8,142 nt of DNA from Actinomycetota bacterium (GTDB taxonomy: Bacteria; Actinomycetota; Acidimicrobiia; Spongiisociales; UBA11373): positions 1 through 8,142 of the forward strand of contig DNGH01000273.1 in assembly GCA_003486285.1 (NCBI GenBank), in the 5' to 3' direction. Below, in pieces: positions 1 through 5,162 of this stretch. Positions within the stretch are counted from its first letter, which is position 1. Every line of letters starts with the position of its first letter. Position numbers and translations under genes: made by a program. The notes under the pieces were generated by a model. That model ran no database searches, was not told where the DNA came from, and saw only the letters and a list, made by a program, of their open reading frames with translations.

Positions 1-30
1 AGTGGGAGATCACCGATCCAGCGCGAAGGA

Positions 31-57
31 CGAGAGGAAGCGGTTGGCTTCCTCTCG
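31..57 (+). terminator. Perfect 10-bp hairpin, terminator-like or regulatory
   Basis: CGAGAGGAAG at 31-40 pairs perfectly with CTTCCTCTCG at 48-57 around a 7-nt loop (CGGTTGG). No U tract follows, so this is not a textbook intrinsic terminator, but the stem is long and perfect. It ends directly against the ATG at 58, so any ribosome site for that ATG would be held in the stem. Its role is inferred: either transcription end of the upstream gene or control of the packaging operon. Confidence 0.5.
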
Positions 58-103
58 ATGGCGCGGTCCGCGCGGGCCGACATAGACCGCCTGATAGAGG
101 CGA

Positions 104-322
104 TTGCCGTTCAGTACCATCAAGGCATCGGCCGCTTGGCCGCTTTGCGGCATGTCGATCACCATGCGCCGCGCCGGCGCGACCTACTCGCAGATCGAAG
201 CCGAGACCGGGCTGAGCCGTTCCCAGATCTACCTCTACCTCCGGGCCGCGAAGCTGGTCGCCCCGCAGCCGTGGCGCCGGCGCCGTCGCGTTCTGCCAGG
301 CGGTCCACCGAGCGTAGACTAG
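104..322 (+). CDS. Small helix-turn-helix DNA-binding protein, start unresolved, possibly frameshifted
   Basis: A 72-residue frame. Residues 22-51 form a clear helix-turn-helix of the resolvase/Hin or sigma-region-4 kind: RRAGATYSQIEAETGLSRSQ, followed by a recognition helix reading IYLYLRAAKLV. A basic tail (PWRRRRRV) could contact the DNA backbone. It is probably a transcriptional regulator or an accessory DNA-recognition protein of the packaging module; the target is unknown. The start is uncertain. TTG at 104 has AGAGG only 3 nt upstream, too close for normal use, and ATG at 152 has no ribosome site. The sequence from ATG 58 in the other frame looks coding up to about 141, so the gene may really begin at 58 and have shifted frame. 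The stop TAG at 320-322 lies 5 nt before the next start. Confidence 0.5.
   Translation: MPFSTIKASAAWPLCGMSITMRRAGATYSQIEAETGLSRSQIYLYLRAAKLVAPQPWRRRRRVLPGGPPSVD
315..320 (+). promoter_or_regulatory. Candidate -10 element TAGACT of a leaderless promoter
   Basis: TAGACT matches TATAAT at four of six positions, including the conserved TA and final T. It ends 7 nt before the GTG at 328, so transcription would start at or next to the start codon. No convincing -35 box is visible (TTCTGC at 291-296 is weak). There is no good Shine-Dalgarno before 328, which fits leaderless expression. Inferred from spacing only. Confidence 0.4.
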
Positions 323-327
323 GCCTT

Positions 328-1176
328 GTGAAGCGCAACGCACTAGAGCGCGAGGGCGACATCCTCTTCCTGCTCGGCCTGCTCCAGGCCCGGCCGCGCA
401 CCTCCCAGAGCGAGGCGGCGAGGGTGCTCAACGAGCGCCGCGAGGCGACCGCGCGCACCATGGCGCTCGCCGCCGGCAAGTCCGAGGAGGAGGCCGCCGC
501 CGCCGGCCGCGAGGCGCAGCTCTCCACCCAGATGGTCAACCGCGACATCAACCTCGCGCTCGACCGCATCCGCGAGGCCGGCGACGGCATCGGGGCCGTC
601 TTCCTCGACGATCAGATCTCCGCCTGCCAGGACGACATCGACGCGACCTACGAGCGCGACGAGCAGGTGATGACCGACCTCGAACGCAGCCGCACGCCCA
701 GCACGACGAAGACGGCCGGCTCGGCGGCGCCGATCACCACTCGGCAGGACCGCGCCGCCGACGCGGCCTTCTACATGATCCTGATCCGCAACCAGGAACT
801 CCGGCTCAAGCTGCGCGAGGAAATGCGCGTCCTGCGTTTCGGCCGCCGGATGGCGAACGACTCGACGGGGGCCGCCACCACCACGCTCGCCGAGGCCTGG
901 GCTGGGCTCGCCGACGCAAGTCCCGAGCAGGCGCGCAAGCTGGCGCTCAAGCTCTACGCCCAGGAGGCGGCGAACCTCGCCCGGGCGGCCGACCTCGAGT
1001 ACGGGCCGCTGCCCGCCGAGCTCCAGCGCGCCGAGGCGCTGCGCGCCGAGAAGATCGCCCGCCGACTCGACGGGCTGCGCCACTTCATCCCGCTCGCCGA
1101 GCCGGAGCGCGATCGCCGCTCCTACGAGCTCGTCGTCACCTTCGGGGAGGACGGGCCCGAGGGGGCGCCGAGTTGA
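328..1176 (+). CDS. Terminase small subunit-like HTH protein
   Basis: A 282-residue helical protein just upstream of the zinc-ribbon and large terminase genes, where the small subunit usually sits. A small subunit recognises phage DNA and hands it to TerL. Residues 24-36 (RTSQSEAARVLNE) look like the first helices of an HTH, and residues 65-79 (LSTQMVNRDINLALD) look like the recognition helix, with the VxRDI pattern common in phage HTH proteins. Between them is an unusual helical stretch of about 28 residues rich in Ala and Glu. Residues 95-165 are a long, probably coiled helical region, broken by a Ser/Thr-rich linker near 121-139. The frame stays open upstream to position 1, but 58-327 overlaps the small HTH gene and reads as Arg/Pro-rich nonsense after about 141. 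GTG 328, placed behind TAGACT, is therefore preferred over ATG 58. The TGA stop overlaps the next start. Identity as TerS rests on HTH plus position. Confidence 0.55.
   Translation: MKRNALEREGDILFLLGLLQARPRTSQSEAARVLNERREATARTMALAAGKSEEEAAAAGREAQLSTQMVNRDINLALDRIREAGDGIGAVFLDDQISACQDDIDATYERDEQVMTDLERSRTPSTTKTAGSAAPITTRQDRAADAAFYMILIRNQELRLKLREEMRVLRFGRRMANDSTGAATTTLAEAWAGLADASPEQARKLALKLYAQEAANLARAADLEYGPLPAELQRAEALRAEKIARRLDGLRHFIPLAEPERDRRSYELVVTFGEDGPEGAPS
1159..1165 (+). promoter_or_regulatory. Ribosome binding site for the zinc-ribbon gene
   Basis: GAGGGGG lies 7 nt before the TTG at 1173, inside the end of the preceding gene. It supports the unusual TTG start, which overlaps the previous stop (TTGA). 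Confidence 0.5.
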
Positions 1177-1505
1177 ACAGCCACGGCGCGCTCGCCGCCG
1201 CGCGGCTCGGCCGCATGGCGATCGACGAGCCAGATCCGGTGGCCGCCGGCGTCCTCGTCGACCGCATCCGCCGAGTGCTCGAGCGCCAGTCGGCGCCCGC
1301 CGCCACCGTTGCCGCGATGATCCAGACGGTCTCCAACGGCCGGCGCGAGGCCGGGCTGACGCCGGCCCGCGTCGACGCCGCCGCCACCGAGGTCGAGCAC
1401 CTCTGCGGCTGCGGCAAGCGGTTCTTCTGGCCGGCGATGGACCCCCGCCCGCGCTGCCCGAGCTGCGGCGCTCGCTTGAACGAGCAGCAGCACCTCGGCC
1501 TGTAG
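1173..1505 (+). CDS. Small zinc-ribbon protein of the terminase operon
   Basis: A 110-residue protein. Residues 20-75 are mostly helical with no recognisable family. The C terminus holds a likely zinc ribbon: Cys78 and Cys80 (LCGCGKRF) and Cys95 and Cys98 (RCPSCGARL), a CxC-x14-CxxC arrangement with each pair followed by Gly, as in rubredoxin-type knuckles. It may bind DNA or a packaging partner; no enzyme signature is seen. It starts at TTG 1173, overlapping the TGA of the previous gene with a GAGGGGG ribosome site, so the two genes are probably translationally coupled. It lies directly before the large terminase gene and shares its reading frame, separated by TAG and 21 nt. The role in packaging is inferred from position only. 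Confidence 0.7.
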   Translation: MNSHGALAAARLGRMAIDEPDPVAAGVLVDRIRRVLERQSAPAATVAAMIQTVSNGRREAGLTPARVDAAATEVEHLCGCGKRFFWPAMDPRPRCPSCGARLNEQQHLGL

Positions 1506-1510
1506 AGCGG

Positions 1511-1516
1511 TACGAT
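1511..1516 (+). promoter_or_regulatory. Candidate -10 element TACGAT upstream of terL
   Basis: TACGAT (four of six to TATAAT) ends 10 nt before the proposed TTG start at 1527. No Shine-Dalgarno lies in the 21 nt between the previous stop and this start. No -35 box is recognisable. Weak evidence: TANNNT is short and could be chance. Confidence 0.25.
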
Positions 1517-1526
1517 CAGCGGCGCC

Positions 1527-3560
1527 TTGCGTCCGCGCACCGAGCTCCGCCTCTACGGCCGCCAGGGTGATGCGCTCCGCGCCACCGAGCCGGAGGTGCT
1601 CGCCCTGGGCGTCCCCGACCGCCCTTCGGGTGCCTCGCACCTGCTGCGGGTGGCCGCGGTGTCGTTCGCCTGCCGCCACGCCGGCGCCCGGGTCGCACTC
1701 GTCGGCCGATCGTCCGAAGGCCTGCGCCGCACCCACCTCGAGGGCCCGAGCGGCCTGCCGGCGCTGTTGACCGACATGCAGCGCCACGGCGCCGTCAACG
1801 TCTCCGACGTCGACGCCCGGTTCGCCAACGGCTCGCGCATTTGGTGGACCGGGGCGTTCCTCGAGACGGAGGTGGCCGACTTGGTGCGCCAGCCGATCGA
1901 CGCGCTCCTCGTCGACGACCTCGAGGCGATGCCGGCCGACCTCTACCGGCGGCTCGCCGAGCGAGTGATCAACGCCGGCGCCGCGCCGCGCCGCGTGATC
2001 GCCGCCGCCCGCGAGCTGGCGCCCTGGATGATCGAGCGCTGGCCGCCGACTGGCGCCGAGGGCCGGCTCCTGGTCGCGCTGCGCTCGGAGGATCTGCCGC
2101 AGGACCTCGTCGACACCGCCGCCGCCTCCGACCTGCCGAAGACCGTGGCCGAGCGGCTGCGGCTCCTCTTCCCGCGGGTCTACTCGCTCCCCTTCGCCCC
2201 GTTCCATGAGGAAATGCTCGCCTGGTCGGACAGCATCGTCCCCGGGCTGCGGCCGCGCCCGTTCGTCGCCGTCTGGCCTCGCGAGCACGCCAAGTCGACG
2301 ATCGCCGAGGGCGTCTCCGTCGACCTCGGCGCCACCGGCCGCCGCCGCTACGTGGCCTACGTCCGCGAGAGCCAGGACCAGGCCGACAAGTCGGTCGAGA
2401 ACATCGGCGGCCTGCTTGAGGCGCCGGGTCTCGTCGCCCGCTTCCCCGAGCTCGCCGCCAGGGCGGTGTCGAAGTACGGCACGTCGAAGGGCTGGCGGCG
2501 CAACCGCCTGCGCACCGCGTCCGGCTTCGTGGTCGACGGGCTCGGCCTCGACGTCGCCGCCCGCGGCCTGCGCGTCGAAGAGCAGCGCCCCGACTTCATC
2601 GTTCTCGACGACATCGATGGGCGCGAGGACAGCGACAAGGTCACCGCCCGAAAGCTCCGCACGCTCCGAAACACCATCCTCCCGCTCGGCTCCCCAGGTA
2701 CCGCGGTGCTCGCGGTCCAGAACCTGATCGTCCCCGACGGCGTCTTCGCCCAACTCGTCGACGGTCGCGCCGACTTCCTGGTCGACCGCCTCGTCTCCGG
2801 CCCCCACAAGGCCGTCGAGGAGCTGGAGTACGAGAAGCGCGAGGAGGACACCGGCCGGGTCCACTACGTGATCACCCACGGCCGGGCGGCGTGGCCGGAG
2901 CGCGGCCTCGCCGGCGCCCAGGCCGACCTCAACACCTACGGCCCGCGCGGCTTCCTCGAGGAAATGCAGCACGACCTCGGCGGCCGCGAGGGAGCGCTGC
3001 TCTCCGAGGACGACATCCGCCACCTGCCGGGCTCGATCGACCTCGACCTGGTGGTCAGGAGCGGCGTCGGCGTCGACCCGTCTGGCGGCGGCGCGGGCGG
3101 CGTCTGCGGCATCGTCGGAGCGTCGAGGCTCGAGGGCCGCGGGCGGGCGAGCGCTGTCGTGCGCCGCGACGTCTCGCAGCCGGCGACCAAGGGGCCGCAG
3201 AACTGGGCCGACCGGGCGATCGACCTCTACCTGGAGCTCGAGGCCGAGGCGATCATCGCGGAGATCAACTTCGGCGGCGACATGGTCAAGCACACCATCG
3301 CGCTCGCCGCCGCCCGGCGCGACCTGGTCGTGCCGATCCTGATCATCCGAGCGACCCGCGGGAAGCGCCAGCGGGCCGAGCCGATCGCCACGCTCTACGA
3401 GTCCGGCGAGGTGCTCCACGAGACGCAGCTCACGCAGCTCGAGCGCGAGTGGACCCGCTGGGTGCCCGGGGACAAGGAGAGCCCGAACCGCGTCGACGCC
3501 GCGGTGTGGGTGCTGACCTGGCTGATGCTCGGCGGCAAGCGGCAGTTCAAGCTGCGGTGA
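1527..3560 (+). CDS. terL: Phage terminase large subunit (ATPase-nuclease) with extra N-terminal degenerate ATPase-like domain
   Basis: The DNA-packaging motor: it hydrolyses ATP to pump DNA through the portal and cuts the concatemer. At 677 residues it is longer than the usual 420-600. The functional ATPase is in the middle: Walker A WPREHAKST at 250-258, Walker B DFIVLDDID at 356-364, and a coupling-motif-like VLAVQNL at 394-400. The C-terminal RNase H-fold nuclease shows GVDPS (Asp517), AEINFGGD (Glu579 to Asp585) and NRVDAAVWVL (Asp657), the spaced acidic residues expected to bind metal. Residues 34-170 look like a second, degraded TerL ATPase: ARVALVGRSSEGLRRTHLEG (54-73), PNGS-like ANGSRIWW (100-107) and a Walker-B-like DALLVDDLEAM (125-135), but no GK[ST] Walker A. 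The TTG start at 1527 lacks a Shine-Dalgarno; GTG at 1650 is an in-frame alternative. TerL identity is firm; the meaning of the first domain is inferred. Confidence 0.93.
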   Translation: MRPRTELRLYGRQGDALRATEPEVLALGVPDRPSGASHLLRVAAVSFACRHAGARVALVGRSSEGLRRTHLEGPSGLPALLTDMQRHGAVNVSDVDARFANGSRIWWTGAFLETEVADLVRQPIDALLVDDLEAMPADLYRRLAERVINAGAAPRRVIAAARELAPWMIERWPPTGAEGRLLVALRSEDLPQDLVDTAAASDLPKTVAERLRLLFPRVYSLPFAPFHEEMLAWSDSIVPGLRPRPFVAVWPREHAKSTIAEGVSVDLGATGRRRYVAYVRESQDQADKSVENIGGLLEAPGLVARFPELAARAVSKYGTSKGWRRNRLRTASGFVVDGLGLDVAARGLRVEEQRPDFIVLDDIDGREDSDKVTARKLRTLRNTILPLGSPGTAVLAVQNLIVPDGVFAQLVDGRADFLVDRLVSGPHKAVEELEYEKREEDTGRVHYVITHGRAAWPERGLAGAQADLNTYGPRGFLEEMQHDLGGREGALLSEDDIRHLPGSIDLDLVVRSGVGVDPSGGGAGGVCGIVGASRLEGRGRASAVVRRDVSQPATKGPQNWADRAIDLYLELEAEAIIAEINFGGDMVKHTIALAAARRDLVVPILIIRATRGKRQRAEPIATLYESGEVLHETQLTQLEREWTRWVPGDKESPNRVDAAVWVLTWLMLGGKRQFKLR

Positions 3561-3578
3561 CAGGGGTTTGTCAAGGAA

Positions 3579-3586
3579 TCGGAATA
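3579..3586 (+). repeat. Direct repeat TCGGAATA, copy 1
   Basis: Exact 8-nt match to 3629-3636, with a 50-nt start-to-start distance, close to five helical turns. Possible binding sites for a regulator on the same DNA face. At 8 nt, chance is not excluded. Confidence 0.35.
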
Positions 3587-3590
3587 ATAT

Positions 3591-3618
3591 GCCCCGAAAA
3601 GTGACAAGCCCACGGGGC
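3591..3618 (+). other. Inverted repeat GCCCCG/CGGGGC
   Basis: GCCCCG at 3591-3596 pairs with CGGGGC at 3613-3618 around a 16-nt loop. The long loop and missing U tract argue against an intrinsic terminator; it may be an operator-like or mRNA structure in the terL-minor head gap. Confidence 0.3.
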
Positions 3619-3628
3619 GATGACGCGG

Positions 3629-3636
3629 TCGGAATA
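3629..3636 (+). repeat. Direct repeat TCGGAATA, copy 2
   Basis: Second exact copy of the 8-nt element at 3579-3586. It directly abuts the GGGTA arm of the hairpin upstream of the minor head start. Confidence 0.35.
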
Positions 3637-3650
3637 GGGTAAAAATACCC
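3637..3650 (+). other. Small hairpin GGGTA-AAAA-TACCC upstream of the minor head gene
   Basis: A perfect 5-bp stem with an AAAA loop ends 3 nt before the ATG at 3654. The only purine-rich ribosome-site candidate (AGGG, 3636-3639) lies in its 5' arm, so the hairpin could limit initiation. The stem is short, so the effect is uncertain. Confidence 0.3.
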
Positions 3651-3653
3651 ACG

Positions 3654-4604
3654 ATGCCCCGCAAGTTCACTGTGGTGCCCGCGATCGATAGGGCAGCTCT
3701 CCTCGCGATTCCCCAGGTGCGCCAGCTCTTCCTCGCCGCCGTGGCCGGGCTGCGCGACGGGATCAGCGACGAGGCGGTCGCCGACGCGATCGACAGCGGC
3801 GCCACCGCGGCAATCCTCGACGACGAGGCATGGGGAGTTTTCGCCCAGATCCTCGGCGACGCCTTCGTGCCGGACGGGCCGCTGTCGAAGGCGATGGCGT
3901 CGGTCATCAAGCGCACCAGCGCCGAGGCGCCGCTACTCGGCTTGAAGCTCGACCAGGGCGCCATCCGCAACGCCGCCTCCCGATGGCTCGATCGACACGG
4001 CGCCGACCGGGTGCGCCAGATCACCGAGTCAACCCGCGTCGGCGTCAAGGCCGTCCTCGAGGAGGGGTTCAAGGGGCCGCTGTCGCGCCGGGAGGTCGCC
4101 CGCCGGCTTGCCCGGGTCAAGGGGTTCGGGCTGACCGAGCACCAGGGACAGGACCTCACGCGCTGGATGCAGCGCCAGAAGGCGAGCGGGAAGTGGACCT
4201 CGCTGACCGAGCGCGAGATCCAGTACCGGATCGACCGAGAGTTCGGCCGCCGAGTCCGCCAGCGCGCCAACACCGTCGCCCACACCGAGGCCTACAACGC
4301 CGGCAACCAGGCGCGCCGGGAGACCTACCGCGCCGCGATCGACCAGGGCGTGATCGCCGCCGGTGACTACGTGCTCGAGTGGATCACCCGCGGCTTCAAC
4401 GTCTGCCCCAGGTGCGAGGCGCTCGACCGAAAGACGGCCGAGATCGAGGACGGGATCTTCGTCTCCGAGCCGGTCAAGGAGGGGAAGTACGCCGGCCAGA
4501 TCATCAGGGTCGAGCGGCCGACGGTGCACCCCCGCTGCTACTGCACGATCCGCTCGATCGCCAGGTCGGATGCGGCCGAGCAGCCGGTGGCGAAGGCGGC
4601 GTAG
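3654..4604 (+). CDS. Minor head/head morphogenesis protein (SPP1 gp7 / Mu F-like)
   Basis: A 316-residue member of the phage head morphogenesis family (SPP1 gp7, Mu gpF), minor head proteins that interact with the portal and affect assembly or DNA ejection. Residues 204-226 carry the family core (QRANTVAHTEAYNAGNQARR and on), normally written as RaxTIARTEtxxAyN. The C-terminal domain has the typical metal-binding layout: Cys251 and Cys254 (VCPRCEALDRKT), the GxxF-type strand, then PTVHPRCYCTI with His292, Cys295 and Cys297. Residues 1-180 are helical, as usual for the portal-binding half. The ATG at 3654 has no clear Shine-Dalgarno and follows the AT-rich island, so it may have its own promoter. 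Two consecutive TAG stops end the gene. It precedes the portal gene here, whereas most phages place it after. Confidence 0.88.
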   Translation: MPRKFTVVPAIDRAALLAIPQVRQLFLAAVAGLRDGISDEAVADAIDSGATAAILDDEAWGVFAQILGDAFVPDGPLSKAMASVIKRTSAEAPLLGLKLDQGAIRNAASRWLDRHGADRVRQITESTRVGVKAVLEEGFKGPLSRREVARRLARVKGFGLTEHQGQDLTRWMQRQKASGKWTSLTEREIQYRIDREFGRRVRQRANTVAHTEAYNAGNQARRETYRAAIDQGVIAAGDYVLEWITRGFNVCPRCEALDRKTAEIEDGIFVSEPVKEGKYAGQIIRVERPTVHPRCYCTIRSIARSDAAEQPVAKAA

Positions 4605-4718
4605 TAGAGTCGCGGCGCGCCGGGAGGCGGCGACGGTTGGGGGGTTCCCCGGGCACACACGGGAGATCTTGCCGGCGCCGCCACCCGTCGCATCACCAAC
4701 CCAGGGAGGACCGATCCC
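4605..4718 (+). other. Intergenic stretch between minor head and basic protein genes
   Basis: 114 nt, GC-rich. It begins with a second in-frame TAG (4605-4607) behind the first. A 5-bp inverted repeat GTCGC (4609-4613)/GCGAC (4630-4634) and runs of G and C near 4638-4663 could fold, but no convincing terminator or promoter is seen. It ends in the ribosome site for the next gene. Confidence 0.3.
4703..4710 (+). promoter_or_regulatory. Strong Shine-Dalgarno AGGGAGGA
   Basis: AGGGAGGA lies 8 nt before ATG 4719. It is one of two strong ribosome sites in the window and fixes the start of the basic protein, suggesting high expression. Confidence 0.75.
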
Positions 4719-5009
4719 ATGCAGACGAGCACGAATCACCTGATCAGTCCCGACGCCTTCGCTGACCTCGACGAGACGCAGCGGCGCAAGTACACACCGG
4801 TGCCCGAGCACCTGCGCTCGGCCGCGCTGCGCAAGCTCGCCGGACGCCGGGAGACCTACGTCGCCCGCCATTCGGGAGGCCAGCTGTCGAAGTGGGCCGC
4901 CGAGGAGCGCCGCCAGCAGCGCAAGGCGGCCAAGGCCCGGAAGGCGAAGATCGCGAAGTCGCGCCAGCGGATGGCGAAGGCCTCGCGCCGGCAGAACCGC
5001 CCGCGGTAG
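4719..5009 (+). CDS. Small highly basic protein of unknown function
   Basis: I do not recognise this 96-residue protein. It has 26 Lys/Arg against 8 Asp/Glu, giving a net charge near +18. Residues 61-96 are an almost unbroken Arg/Lys/Ala/Gln helix (for example AEERRQQRKAAKARKAKIAK), of the kind seen in nucleic-acid-binding tails or coiled coils. Residues 1-55 are more ordinary, with TPVPEHLRSAALRKLAGR at 26-43. There is no signal peptide, membrane segment or enzyme motif. The start is firm because of the AGGGAGGA ribosome site. The strong site and placement between head genes suggest a protein needed in quantity, perhaps DNA- or scaffold-binding. The gene ends in TAG; the same frame then stays open through to the downstream acidic gene. 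Confidence 0.8.
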   Translation: MQTSTNHLISPDAFADLDETQRRKYTPVPEHLRSAALRKLAGRRETYVARHSGGQLSKWAAEERRQQRKAAKARKAKIAKSRQRMAKASRRQNRPR

Positions 5010-5018
5010 GACCTCTCC

Positions 5019-5040
5019 GGCGGACATGCTACCGTCCGCC
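5019..5040 (+). terminator. Hairpin after the basic protein gene
   Basis: GGCGGAC (5019-5025) pairs perfectly with GTCCGCC (5034-5040) around an 8-nt loop, starting 10 nt after the TAG stop. No U tract follows. It could be a terminator of a kind used in high-GC bacteria, or a stabilising 3' structure. Confidence 0.4.
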
Positions 5041-5045
5041 TCGGC

Positions 5046-5063
5046 GGCGGGAACGACCCCGCC
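5046..5063 (+). other. Second hairpin in tandem
   Basis: GGCGGG (5046-5051) pairs with CCCGCC (5058-5063) around a 6-nt loop, only 5 nt after the preceding hairpin. Two adjacent stems could act together as a termination or attenuation region in front of the acidic gene. No U tract is seen. Confidence 0.3.
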
Positions 5064-5124
5064 TTCGGCATCAGGTCGACGTCGCCGGCGTCGTCGGCCC
5101 CGCTCGCCGATGGCGACTCCGTTT

Positions 5125-5142
5125 CCGCCGCCCTCGCATCTT
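5125..5142 (+). repeat. 18-bp direct repeat, left copy
   Basis: CCGCCGCCCTCGCATCTT, identical to 5910-5927. This copy ends 20 nt before the ATG of the acidic gene; the other copy starts directly after its TAA. The pair bounds a 785-bp unit. A perfect 18-nt match exactly framing one gene is unlikely by chance and suggests insertion, or loss by recombination between copies. Confidence 0.75.
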
Positions 5143-5162
5143 CGACCACGGAAGCACCGCCG

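Larger units (their letters stand above)
3561..3653 (+). promoter_or_regulatory. AT-rich intergenic control region before the minor head gene
   Basis: This 93-nt gap is about 47% A+T, against about 30% in the flanking genes. It holds two exact copies of TCGGAATA (3579-3586 and 3629-3636) starting 50 nt apart, an inverted pair TTGTCA (3568-3573) and TGACAA (3602-3607), and two small hairpins. The second repeat runs into TAGGGT (3635-3640), a possible -10 box 13 nt before the ATG. Composition and clustered repeats suggest a promoter with operator sites; no complete -35/-10 pair with normal spacing is visible. Confidence 0.45.

Noticed and set aside
58..327. N-terminal extension of the TerS-like gene from ATG 58
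   Set aside because: After about 141 this frame reads Arg/Pro/Asp-rich nonsense with many A/T third positions while the HTH is read in another frame. GTG 328 has a well-placed TAGACT, and the protein from there looks like a complete helical protein.
1122..3419. A 765-codon open frame on the minus strand across terL
   Set aside because: It is the antisense shadow of a very high-GC gene. Its translation is low-complexity (Asp/Gly/Val/Arg/Ala-rich) with no family signature, while the + strand has clear terminase motifs.
4636..4664. G-run/C-run fold in the 4605-4718 gap as a terminator
   Set aside because: The stems are only 4 bp or have a 2-nt loop, and no U tract follows.
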